A stretch of DNA of 18,701 nucleotides, taken from positions 1 through 18,701 of the forward strand of contig JAHISY010000115.1 of NCBI GenBank assembly GCA_018817365.1. Direction: 5' to 3'. The notes beneath the pieces were generated by a model that made no database searches, had not been told where the DNA came from, and was given only the letters and a program-made list of their open reading frames with translations. This DNA is from Patescibacteria group bacterium. Its GTDB lineage: Bacteria; Patescibacteriota; Gracilibacteria; JAHISY01. Every line of letters starts with the position of its first letter. Positions within the stretch are counted from its first letter, which is position 1. Below, piece by piece: positions 7,201-12,760 of this stretch. Position numbers and translations under genes: made by a program.

Positions 7201-7647
7201 TTATTTCGCTGCTTTGCGTTTTTGGGATTGTTTCAGTTGTTTCAAATCTTGCTTGAATTTTTCCAGCTGCTCCGAAAAGCGCAGTAAATCTCGCGTTGTT
7301 TTTGCGATCAGTCTCTCCAGCCAATCAATTCTTTTGAATACTTCTTTATTTCCTCCGCTTTTTTTCAAAAACTCTAATTCTTTCACCACGATCTTAAATT
7401 GCTCTTGAATTTCCGCGAATTCAGGAAGCACTTCCTCTCTCAAATCTAACAATTCTTTTTCCACTCGAGCTAATCTCACATTAATTTTCTTCACTTCACT
7501 TTCGAGTGAACCGACATCACTCTTGAGAGAACCGACATCATCTCGTAATCCCGCCAACTCGGTATCGATTGAATCGAGCCTAGGCATTACGGTTTGGTCG
7601 AACGCCTCGAGAAAGAAATTTCGCAATTTTTTTTCAGTTAATTCCAA
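7201..7647 (-). CDS. Coiled-coil protein of unknown function inside the ribosomal operon
   Basis: The 148-residue acidic-basic protein is almost entirely helical by pattern. A head with a hydrophobic face (about residues 1-22, KKLRNFFLEAFDQTVMP) is followed by heptads from about residue 23 onward. A short internal duplication, DDVGSLKSDVGSLESEV, lies near 36-52. Two further helices end in a Lys-rich tail (LKQLKQSQKRKAAK). It begins at a TTG nine bases after the rpsK stop and ends 25 bases before the rpsD start, so it is co-transcribed with ribosomal genes. Short coiled-coil proteins with a similar opening occur elsewhere in CPR genomes as far as I recall. No function is known to me; a structural or tethering role is a guess. 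Confidence 0.75.
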   Translation of the reverse strand: MELTEKKLRNFFLEAFDQTVMPRLDSIDTELAGLRDDVGSLKSDVGSLESEVKKINVRLARVEKELLDLREEVLPEFAEIQEQFKIVVKELEFLKKSGGNKEVFKRIDWLERLIAKTTRDLLRFSEQLEKFKQDLKQLKQSQKRKAAK

Positions 7648-7656
7648 AATAAAAAA

Positions 7657-8199
7657 TTAAACTCTTCTCGGCTTCCGTTTCCGACAACCGCCGTGGGCGG
7701 AGGGAGTGCGATCGGTGATGGAGTCCACATCAATTCCCGACGCGGAAAGTCCGCGCACCGCTTGCTCGCGACCGGGTCCGATTCCTTTCACGAAGACATC
7801 TACCATTTCCATTCCAAATTCTTTCGCTTTTTCCGCTGCATTTTTCGCTGCAACTTGAGCCGCATATGGAGTCGATTTCCGAGTTCCTTTGAATCCGCTC
7901 GCACCGCTCGTCGCCCAGCAGAGGGTAGCATGATTTTCGTCGGTGATCGTCACAATCGTGTTATTGAATCCGGCTTTGATGTGAGCGAATCCGCGCGGTA
8001 TTATCCGGCGAATTTTTCTTTTTTTACCTTTCACTTTTTTAGCGGATTTGGCGGCAGGTTTCGCCTGTCCTGCTTGTCCTGAATTTGCCGAAAGGGAGTT
8101 TGTCGAACGGGAGCCTGCCTGCGATGAGCCTGTCGAATCTGTCGGACGAGCAGCCTTTTCTTCGGAATTTTTCTTTTTTTCGGTCACTTTTAGAAACAA
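7657..8199 (-). CDS. rpsK: 30S ribosomal protein uS11 with a long repeat-derived N-terminal extension
   Basis: The conserved S11 core starts near residue 60 (RRIIPRGFAHIKAGFNNTIVTITD). It contains GFKGTRKSTPYAAQVAAKNAAEKAKEFGM and GPGREQAVRGLSASGIDVDSITDRTPSAHGGCRKRKPRRV. The core is about 120 residues, as usual. In front of it are some 55 extra residues: a Lys/Glu-rich start, a Ser/Gly/Ala/Gln-rich stretch and a Lys/Ala-rich segment. The Ser-rich stretch is encoded by copies of a short repeat (see 8080-8137). The start is uncertain: TTG at 8199 or GTG at 8187, both in frame and without SD. S11 lines the mRNA exit region on the small-subunit platform, where an extended tail could be exposed. 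Confidence 0.95.
   Translation of the reverse strand: MFLKVTEKKKNSEEKAARPTDSTGSSQAGSRSTNSLSANSGQAGQAKPAAKSAKKVKGKKRKIRRIIPRGFAHIKAGFNNTIVTITDENHATLCWATSGASGFKGTRKSTPYAAQVAAKNAAEKAKEFGMEMVDVFVKGIGPGREQAVRGLSASGIDVDSITDRTPSAHGGCRKRKPRRV
8080..8137 (-). repeat. Three copies of a TTCGACA-type repeat inside rpsK
   Basis: On the coding strand the units are TTCGACAGGCTCA (8125-8137), TTCGACAAACTCC (8095-8107) and TTCGGCAAATTCA (8080-8092). They are offset by 30 and 15 bp, so all are read in one frame as S-T-G-S, S-T-N-S and S-A-N-S. From memory, related TTCGACA(A/G)GCTCA repeats are scattered through many CPR genomes, usually between genes. Confidence 0.75.
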
Positions 8200-8225
8200 A
8201 AATTAAAAATTAAGTCTGAAAGTTT

Positions 8226-8606
8226 TTACTTCTTTTCCACTTTTTTGCGCCCGGAGCCGATTGACATTTTTCTGCCGCGTTTCGTGCGCGAGTTATTTTT
8301 CGTGCGCTGCCCGCGGACAGGCAATCTTTTTTTGTGGCGGGTGCCGCGATAAGCGTTAATATCTTGGAGCAGTTTGATATTTTGATTCACAATTCTTCGC
8401 AAATCTCCTTCCGTCGGCTGTTTCGCAACTTCCGCACGGAGAGCTTCTTCTTCTTTTTCAACTAAATCTTTCACTTTTTTGTTCGGTTCTACTTTTGCGT
8501 TAGCGCAAATTTTGCGGGCAAGGGATTTTCCCACACCCGCGATTGTGAGGAGCGCCGCCTCGATCCTTTTTTCATTCGGAAGGTTGATCCCAGCAATTCT
8601 AGCCAT
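8226..8606 (-). CDS. rpsM: 30S ribosomal protein uS13
   Basis: The protein has 126 residues and starts MARIAGINLPNEKRIEAALL. It contains the GVGKSLARKIC helix-hairpin-helix and the C-terminal RNA-binding text YRGTRHKKRLPVRGQRTKNNSRTKRG. S13 sits in the small-subunit head and contacts the P-site tRNA and the large subunit. The ATG is clear; the 85-bp spacer to rpmJ shows no SD or other signal. Confidence 0.97.
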   Translation of the reverse strand: MARIAGINLPNEKRIEAALLTIAGVGKSLARKICANAKVEPNKKVKDLVEKEEEALRAEVAKQPTEGDLRRIVNQNIKLLQDINAYRGTRHKKRLPVRGQRTKNNSRTKRGRKMSIGSGRKKVEKK

Positions 8607-8691
8607 AAATAGGTTTTAGGGGGATAGGGTTTAGAGTGTTAGAATTTTTTTAAAAGAATTGAAAATTGTAAATTATGTATTGCAAATTGAC

Positions 8692-8805
8692 TTATCCCTG
8701 CCTCTGTTTGTGACGCTTCGTTTGGCAAATCACGCGCACCACGCCTTTTCGGCGGATGACTTTGCATTTTGCGCAGCGAGGTTTTACAGAAGGTTTGACT
8801 TTCAA
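8692..8805 (-). CDS. rpmJ: 50S ribosomal protein bL36
   Basis: This 37-residue protein reads MKVKPSVKPRCAKCKVIRRK and continues to the end RHKQRQG. The zinc ligands C11, C14, C27 and H32 are all present, so this is the zinc-binding (C+) form. It starts at a TTG ten bases after the infA stop and ends at TAA (8692-8694). The infA-rpmJ-rpsM order is the standard bacterial one. Confidence 0.95.
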   Translation of the reverse strand: MKVKPSVKPRCAKCKVIRRKGVVRVICQTKRHKQRQG

Positions 8806-8815
8806 TGTTTTTAGA

Positions 8816-9148
8816 TTAATTTTCCACTGATTGTATTTCGTGGAGAGCAGCTTCTTTATTTCGGAAGCGAAAGGTGAGTCTCCCGCGATTGAGATCGTAA
8901 GGATTGAGTTCGACTTTCACATAGTCCCCGAGAATAATTTTGATATGATGCATCCGCATTTTTCCGGAAATACGCGCTTTCAGCCGATGTCCTTTGTAAA
9001 TCTCATCGAGCAGTTCAATCAAAAATTCTGTATTCGGAAGAGTTTCCATCACGCGCCCAAGCGCGAAAATCACTTCTTTGTCGGATTTTGGCACACTTTT
9101 TCTCTTATGATGCACCACTTGTTTTTGGAGTTTGAAATAGCGAGCCAT
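8816..9148 (-). CDS. infA: Translation initiation factor IF-1 with N- and C-terminal extensions
   Basis: The protein has 110 residues against the usual 72. The OB-fold core spans about residues 22-96, with GRVMETLPNTEFLIEL, HRLKARISGKMRMHHIKIILGD and VKVELNPYDLNRGRLTFRFR. It carries a basic N-terminal tail of about 21 residues (containing HHKRK) and an acidic-amphipathic C-terminal tail of about 14 (KEAALHEIQSVEN). The ATG at 9148 is supported by a good promoter only 13 nt upstream. IF-1 occupies the A site of the 30S subunit during initiation. It is the first gene of the operon in this window. Confidence 0.95.
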   Translation of the reverse strand: MARYFKLQKQVVHHKRKSVPKSDKEVIFALGRVMETLPNTEFLIELLDEIYKGHRLKARISGKMRMHHIKIILGDYVKVELNPYDLNRGRLTFRFRNKEAALHEIQSVEN

Positions 9149-9167
9149 AAAAATTTAAAGCCGGAAG

Positions 9168-9196
9168 ATTATACGGACAGAAAAGGAAGAAAGCAA
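9168..9196 (-). promoter_or_regulatory. Promoter of the infA-rpsI operon
   Basis: On the minus strand TTGCTT (9191-9196) and a perfect TATAAT (9168-9173) are 17 bp apart. Transcription would begin near 9161, giving a leader of about 13 nt before the infA ATG, too short for a normal SD. Confidence 0.75.
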
Positions 9197-9235
9197 ACTT
9201 CAGGAGAGTTTTTTAATAAAAAGAGAAAAATTGTC

Positions 9236-9286
9236 TTGCAAAAAATTTAAATGTTGTTAGAATTTACCCCTAATTGAAAGTTAGGG
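9236..9286 (+). promoter_or_regulatory. Divergent promoter with a small leader hairpin, upstream of the 84-residue protein gene
   Basis: TTGCAA (9236-9241) and TAGAAT (9258-9263) are 16 bp apart, with a start near 9270. A hairpin CCCTAA (9268-9273)/TTAGGG (9281-9286) falls at the transcript's 5' end. The leader to the ATG at 9334 is about 64 nt, AT-rich and without SD. Confidence 0.6.
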
Positions 9287-9333
9287 CAAGTGCTTAATGC
9301 TCAAATAGAGATTTAAAATTTAATTTTAATTAA

Positions 9334-9588
9334 ATGGCTGAATATCCGAAATTTGTATTTATCCGTCGAACGGTCCCTTCGGTGTTTGAAAAAGTAAAGA
9401 AGGGGGATAACAAAGAAAAGTTCAATGGGGACATTAAAACTATTTTAAAACTTCAGAAGCTTGTGAGATCAAAGATTCTTCCAGAGAAAGAATCAGAATT
9501 TCAACGCACAATAGATCGTCTTACCAATCAAGTTCCTCCCGAAAAACTGGCTGCCGCGATCACTGCGGAAGAAAATCAAAAAAAGTGA
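9334..9588 (+). CDS. Hypothetical 84-residue protein
   Basis: I do not recognise this family. The protein is highly charged and probably helical beyond residue 30. It starts MAEYPKFVFIRRTVPSVFEK, has a Lys-rich middle and ends in an Ala/Glu/Lys-rich tail (AAAITAEENQKK). There is no membrane segment and no cysteine. Its codon and base composition is more AT-rich than the guanylyltransferase gene 35 bp downstream, with which it may be co-transcribed. It has its own promoter, divergent from the translation operon. Length alone might suggest ribosomal protein bS21, but the characteristic S21 text is absent. Confidence 0.6.
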   Translation: MAEYPKFVFIRRTVPSVFEKVKKGDNKEKFNGDIKTILKLQKLVRSKILPEKESEFQRTIDRLTNQVPPEKLAAAITAEENQKK

Positions 9589-9623
9589 AAATTTGAGAAT
9601 TGTCGATTTGCTAAACTTCCCGC

Positions 9624-10736
9624 GTGAAATCGCCTCTTCAAATCTTGATTCTCGCCGGCGGAGTCGGCACGCGCCTGTGGCCGATGAGCCGGAAAAAGCT
9701 GCCGAAACAATTTCAGCCGCTCATCGGGCGACAAACTCTTTTTCAGCTTGCGATTTCCCGCGCGCGAAAAATTACGGGACCGAAAAATATTTTTGTAGCA
9801 ACGAATGAACAATTTTCCAAAACTGTAAAAAAGCAGGCTCCCGCGCTGCCCGCGAAAAATGTGATCTCCGAGCCGGCTTTTCGCGATACCGCCACTTGCC
9901 TTGGTTTCGCTGCGGCGATTCTCGAGAAAAGAAATCCCGGCGGCGTATTCGCGGTCGTGTACGCCGATCATCTCATTCGCGAAGAAGCGGAATTCATCCG
10001 CAAAATCCGCGCGGCGGCTGAAATCGCAAGCTCCGGAAAATTGGCAATCATCGAAGTCGAGTCGCAATTTCCCGCCACTCAATTGGGGTGGGTGGAGGTT
10101 GCACTGTCGCGCGAATTGAAAAAATCGAGAGGGGAACGAGTTTTCGAGTTGAAAAAATTTATCGAAAAACCGGATTTACTTCGCGCAAAAAAATTCCACC
10201 GCTCGAAAAATTTTTTTTGGAATACCGGTTTATATGTTTGGCGGAGCGATGTTTTGCTGTCGAAATTCCAAGCTCACCTTCCCAAAACTTTCGCGCGGCT
10301 GATGAAAATTTCGAAAAATTTAAATTCGCCAAGAATTATCAAAAAAGAATATTCCGCGTGCGAGAAGATTTCGATTGATTTCGGAATAATGGAAAAAGTT
10401 CCGCCGCGCGAGATCGCCATTCTTCCCGCGAAGCTCGGCTGGAGCGATGTCGGGACATGGGAAAGTTTGAAACTTGTCCTCGAGCAACATCGGAGAAACG
10501 AACTCTCGGATGCTGACGAAAATTTAATCGAGAATGATTTTCTGGCGATTGATTCGACTGGAAATTTCGTGAAACTCGATTCTAAAAAATTCGTCGCGCT
10601 TGTCGGAGTTAAAAATTTAATTGTCGTCGAAACAAAAGATGCGTTGCTTATTTGCCAAAAGTCGAAAAGTGGAGAGGTCAAAAAAGTTGTGCAAAATTTA
10701 GAAAATGGAGTTGAGCAGCGGAGAAAACTACTCTAA
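9624..10736 (+). CDS. manC: Mannose-1-phosphate guanylyltransferase
   Basis: The enzyme makes GDP-mannose from mannose-1-phosphate and GTP in the cytoplasm, the donor for mannose, fucose and rhamnose-type surface glycans. The nucleotidyltransferase signature LAGGVGTRLWPMSR followed by PKQF lies at about residues 10-30. Later family blocks are VISEPAFRDTATCLGFAAAIL, VYADHLI, FIEKPD, FFWNTGLYVW, SIDFGIMEK and LGWSDVGTWESL. The protein has 370 residues: the catalytic domain plus a short beta-helix part, without the fused isomerase (type II PMI) domain of longer ManC proteins. The GTG at 9624 is the only start that keeps the conserved N-terminus. It may supply sugars used by the O-antigen ligase-like protein. 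Confidence 0.9.
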   Translation: MKSPLQILILAGGVGTRLWPMSRKKLPKQFQPLIGRQTLFQLAISRARKITGPKNIFVATNEQFSKTVKKQAPALPAKNVISEPAFRDTATCLGFAAAILEKRNPGGVFAVVYADHLIREEAEFIRKIRAAAEIASSGKLAIIEVESQFPATQLGWVEVALSRELKKSRGERVFELKKFIEKPDLLRAKKFHRSKNFFWNTGLYVWRSDVLLSKFQAHLPKTFARLMKISKNLNSPRIIKKEYSACEKISIDFGIMEKVPPREIAILPAKLGWSDVGTWESLKLVLEQHRRNELSDADENLIENDFLAIDSTGNFVKLDSKKFVALVGVKNLIVVETKDALLICQKSKSGEVKKVVQNLENGVEQRRKLL

Positions 10737-10759
10737 AATCCGCGCACTTTATTCCAATT

Positions 10760-10836
10760 ATCAATTCTCAATGTACAATGTGCAACGCTTGACGCGCAAA
10801 TACACTTGAAAAATTGATCATTGTACATTGTGCATT
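10760..10836. repeat. Inverted microrepeat cluster (AATGTACAATG type) between manC and the 53-residue gene
   Basis: CAATGTACAATG (10769-10780) and its exact complement CATTGTACATTG (10819-10830) flank about 38 bp. Words TTGATCATT and GTGCA also recur. The same vocabulary reappears at 12722-12760. No terminator-like T-run follows. Confidence 0.6.
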
Positions 10837-10851
10837 TAACCTTTTAACAAG

Positions 10852-11013
10852 ATGGGCTCACGATCAAAATTCCACGGCTTAACGGGGATTTCCCAGCGCC
10901 GCATCAAATCGAATGTCGCGAAGCGGACGCGTAAAGCGAAATTAAACGCGAAAAAAAGAGATTCTCTCGCGGAAATTTCCGAAGCCTTGAAATCAATTCC
11001 GGAAGTTTCATAA
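10852..11013 (+). CDS. Hypothetical 53-residue basic protein
   Basis: The ORF reads MGSRSKFHGLTGISQRRIKS, then a Lys/Arg-rich stretch (NVAKRTRKAKLNAKKRD) and an acidic-hydrophobic tail (SLAEISEALKSIPEVS). Its codon use (GCG, CGC, GAA) matches neighbouring real genes. An upstream in-frame TAA (10837-10839) makes the ATG the only likely start. atpC begins ten bases after its stop, which suggests co-transcription. The composition suggests nucleic-acid or ribosome binding, but no known ribosomal protein family fits. Function unknown. Confidence 0.6.
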   Translation: MGSRSKFHGLTGISQRRIKSNVAKRTRKAKLNAKKRDSLAEISEALKSIPEVS

Positions 11014-11023
11014 CTTAAAACTT

Positions 11024-11455
11024 GTGGCAAAAACTTTCAAACTTACCATTCTTTCCGCCGAGCGCGAACTTTATTCCGGCGATGCGGAGGCTCTCACGAT
11101 TTCTACCGAAATGGGGGAGATCACCGCGATGGCTGATCATCGCCCGCTCGTGGCGAATTTGGAGCCGGGAGAATTGAAAATCCAAAAGCCGGGTAATCAA
11201 ACCGACTGGATGTTTGTCGGCGGGGGAGTACTCGAATTCACTCCTGCGAATAAGTGTCGAGTGCTCGCGGATGTTGCTGAACGGGTTGAAGAAATTGATG
11301 AAAAACGGGCGGAGGAGGCTCGCGAGCGCGCGAAGAAATCTCTCGAAGCAGCGAAGTCCGAGCCGGAAGTGGCGGAAGCGAAAGTCGCTCTTTTGAAAGC
11401 TCTTGCGCGAATTCGGATTGCGGAGAAGAATCGGAGATTGCGAGGGAGGCGATAG
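11024..11455 (+). CDS. atpC: F-type ATP synthase subunit epsilon
   Basis: The protein has 143 residues. The N-terminal beta domain has FKLTILSAERELYSGDAEALTISTEMGEITAMADHRPL, where the family normally has E-G-E-x-G-x-L-x-H. Next come LEPGELKIQ and FVGGGVLEF. From about residue 85 there is a two-helix domain rich in Glu, Lys and Ala (EEIDEKRAEEARERAKKSLEAAK) ending in ARIRIAEKNRRL. Epsilon is the rotor subunit linking gamma to the c-ring and can inhibit ATP hydrolysis. The GTG start follows the preceding gene by ten bases. No other ATP synthase gene is nearby, so it is split from the usual atp operon or at its end after rearrangement. Confidence 0.9.
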   Translation: MAKTFKLTILSAERELYSGDAEALTISTEMGEITAMADHRPLVANLEPGELKIQKPGNQTDWMFVGGGVLEFTPANKCRVLADVAERVEEIDEKRAEEARERAKKSLEAAKSEPEVAEAKVALLKALARIRIAEKNRRLRGRR

Positions 11456-11489
11456 ATGGGTTTGGTTTTTAAACACTTTAAATTAAAAT

Positions 11490-11828
11490 ATGAATTTCTT
11501 ATCAAAAATTTTTACACCCAAGTCTGACAAAACAATAGAAACTTGCATTTCTATTTATCAAAAAGCAAAAAAGAAAAGACCAAATAAATCAGAAAGAGAT
11601 TGTCTAAAAATTGTATTACTGACAAAGCCACCATTTGATTATCAGCATAATAAAGTTATAGATTTCATTTTAGATGAGCAGGCAAAAAATATTAAGGAAT
11701 TAGCTAGTTTCATTGTTGAATATGGGAAAGATAAAGGTATGTGGCAAAACAGAGAAAGGAACCTAAAATTTTTAGATGACATTAGAAACAGAAATGCAGA
11801 TTTTTTTAGAGAGTTTTGGGGAAAATAA
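11490..11828 (+). CDS. AT-rich hypothetical protein, 112 residues
   Basis: I do not recognise this family. The protein is hydrophilic and helical, with a Lys-rich segment (QKAKKKRPNKSERDCLKIV) near residues 24-42 and a charged C-terminal half ending NADFFREFWGK. There is no signal or membrane segment. Base composition is clearly lower in GC than the flanking genes and codons such as AAA, ATA and TTA dominate, unlike the GCG/CGC-rich neighbours. That suggests later acquisition, and it sits next to a mobile element. The ATG has no SD. Confidence 0.55.
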   Translation: MNFLSKIFTPKSDKTIETCISIYQKAKKKRPNKSERDCLKIVLLTKPPFDYQHNKVIDFILDEQAKNIKELASFIVEYGKDKGMWQNRERNLKFLDDIRNRNADFFREFWGK

Positions 11829-11870
11829 TAATTCATTTACTTGCCAATAAAATCCATTTTCAAAGTCTCC

Positions 11871-11898
11871 TGCAGGTTCAGATTTGTAATCTGAACCC
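11871..11898 (-). repeat. Left terminal hairpin of the RAYT element
   Basis: Stem arms GGTTCAGATT (11875-11884) and AATCTGAACC (11888-11897) flank the loop TGT, preceded by TGCA. On the minus strand a GTAG tetranucleotide (complement of 11898-11901) lies directly 5' of the stem, as in many REP sequences recognised by RAYT proteins. Confidence 0.8.
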
Positions 11899-11905
11899 TA
11901 CATTT

Positions 11906-12409
11906 CTAAATCGGAAGCGGGTCAACTCGAATCCGTCTTCCCTGATTCGCTGAACTCCAAATCCAATCCTCTGGATTCTTCACATACTGTTTGCGGACTG
12001 GATCGTAATGGATGTACTCAACTTTTTGATTGAAAAAATCTTCGCTTTCGATTATTTTTGGCATATTGCTCGGCTGCCAAAATTCATAACCGCCCTTCAG
12101 ACTTTCAAATAATTTCAAAACATTTGGCTCAAAGGCGATGATATTTTTCTGCATTTCTTTCGAGGTGAATTTTTTGAAATCTCTCACGAATCCGATTACA
12201 TCGGGAGAAGAAATGACTAGATGAATGTGATTCAGCATAAAAACATAAGCGTGAATTTTGAGCTGTTTGTATTTTTGGCAGTAAGTCAGAGAATCTGCAA
12301 GGATTTGAAAACGATTATGTCTGTCAAAAATGTAATACCAATTTTTGATTGTGAAGGTGAGGAAGTATGTTGCGGAGGCGTACTCTTTGGGAATGCGGGG
12401 TGAGGGCAT
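11906..12409 (-). CDS. REP-associated tyrosine transposase (RAYT, Y1_Tnp HUH family)
   Basis: This 167-residue protein appears complete. It has the HUH metal-binding motif in MLNHIHLVI (H61 and H63) and the single catalytic tyrosine in VEYIHYDPV (Y132). By comparison with E. coli TnpA-REP, that tyrosine position forms the covalent link to DNA. The fold start is typical (YFLTFTIKNW near residue 15), as are WQPSN near 111 and a KNPEDWIWSS end. RAYTs cut and join single-stranded DNA at REP hairpins and are usually single-copy and domesticated. The ATG at 12409 has no SD. The reading frame is undamaged, so it may be active. Confidence 0.9.
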   Translation of the reverse strand: MPSPRIPKEYASATYFLTFTIKNWYYIFDRHNRFQILADSLTYCQKYKQLKIHAYVFMLNHIHLVISSPDVIGFVRDFKKFTSKEMQKNIIAFEPNVLKLFESLKGGYEFWQPSNMPKIIESEDFFNQKVEYIHYDPVRKQYVKNPEDWIWSSANQGRRIRVDPLPI

Positions 12410-12431
12410 AGTGAGCGCATTTTACAAACAG

Positions 12432-12459
12432 GGGTTCAATTTACAAAATTGAACCTGCA
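12432..12459 (+). repeat. Right terminal hairpin of the RAYT element
   Basis: Stem arms GGTTCAATTT (12433-12442) and AAATTGAACC (12446-12455) flank the loop ACA and are followed by TGCA. The tetranucleotide 5' of the stem is CAGG rather than the GTAG seen at the other end. Confidence 0.8.
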
Positions 12460-12463
12460 CTAA

Positions 12464-12673
12464 ACCCCAGGGGTCGACCGTGCCTACCGGCAGGAAGGTA
12501 GACAGAATTTCAAAATATTGCGCAGTAATTTCAACCCCAGGGGTTGGAAAATCTCACCACCTTCAATTATCTGAACCACTCACTGAAAAATTCACTCCAA
12601 ATAAAAATGAAAGAATCATGAAAATCCTGCCTACCCTCCGAAGCTCCGCCACAGCGGAGCGAAGGATGGGTAA
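12464..12673. repeat. Repeat-filled spacer: paired ACCCCAGGGGT palindromes and GC-rich hairpins
   Basis: No convincing gene lies between the RAYT element and the LCP gene. ACCCC-A-GGGGT occurs at 12464-12474 and again as CAACCCC-A-GGGGTTG at 12532-12546. TGCCTACC...GGTAGACA (12481-12504) is an imperfect hairpin. GCTCCGC-CACA-GCGGAGC (12643-12660) is a perfect 7-bp hairpin within a longer imperfect one (12631-12673). This looks like a landing zone for palindromic repeats. Confidence 0.6.
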
Positions 12674-12721
12674 TCAAGCGAATTATGATTCAGATATTCA
12701 GTGAATCAGAAAATTTTACCG

Positions 12722-12760
12722 CATTGCACATTGCACATTGATAATTGCACATTGATCATT
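12722..12760. repeat. Tandem TTGCACATTG-type microrepeat abutting the LCP stop codon
   Basis: ATTGCACATTGCACATTG, then ATAATTGCACATTGATCATT, directly precede the stop of the minus-strand LCP gene (TCA at 12760-12762 on the plus strand). TTGATCATT and GCACATTG words are shared with 10760-10836. Confidence 0.6.

Larger units (their letters stand above)
11871..12459 (-). mobile_element. RAYT/IS200-like element with inverted hairpin ends, 589 bp
   Basis: The element contains one intact single-strand-type transposase gene (11906-12409) bounded by two hairpins in inverted orientation. The outermost 28 bp at each end match at 24 positions after reverse complementing. Inside the 10-bp stems, two base pairs differ between the ends and both differences are compensatory. 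This fits the REP-flanked RAYT arrangement better than a classic transposon with long terminal inverted repeats. No target duplication was identified. Confidence 0.75.

Noticed and set aside
9334..9588. Calling the 84-residue protein ribosomal protein bS21
   Set aside because: Size and context are suggestive but the characteristic S21 Arg-rich sequence is absent.
11462..11489. TTGGTT-16-TAAAAT as a promoter of the AT-rich hypothetical gene
   Set aside because: The -10 directly abuts the ATG, so the transcript would start inside the coding sequence; chance AT-rich match is likely.
12480..12704. 74-codon open frame in the repeat-filled spacer
   Set aside because: It runs through palindromic repeats, has no start signal and no protein-like pattern.
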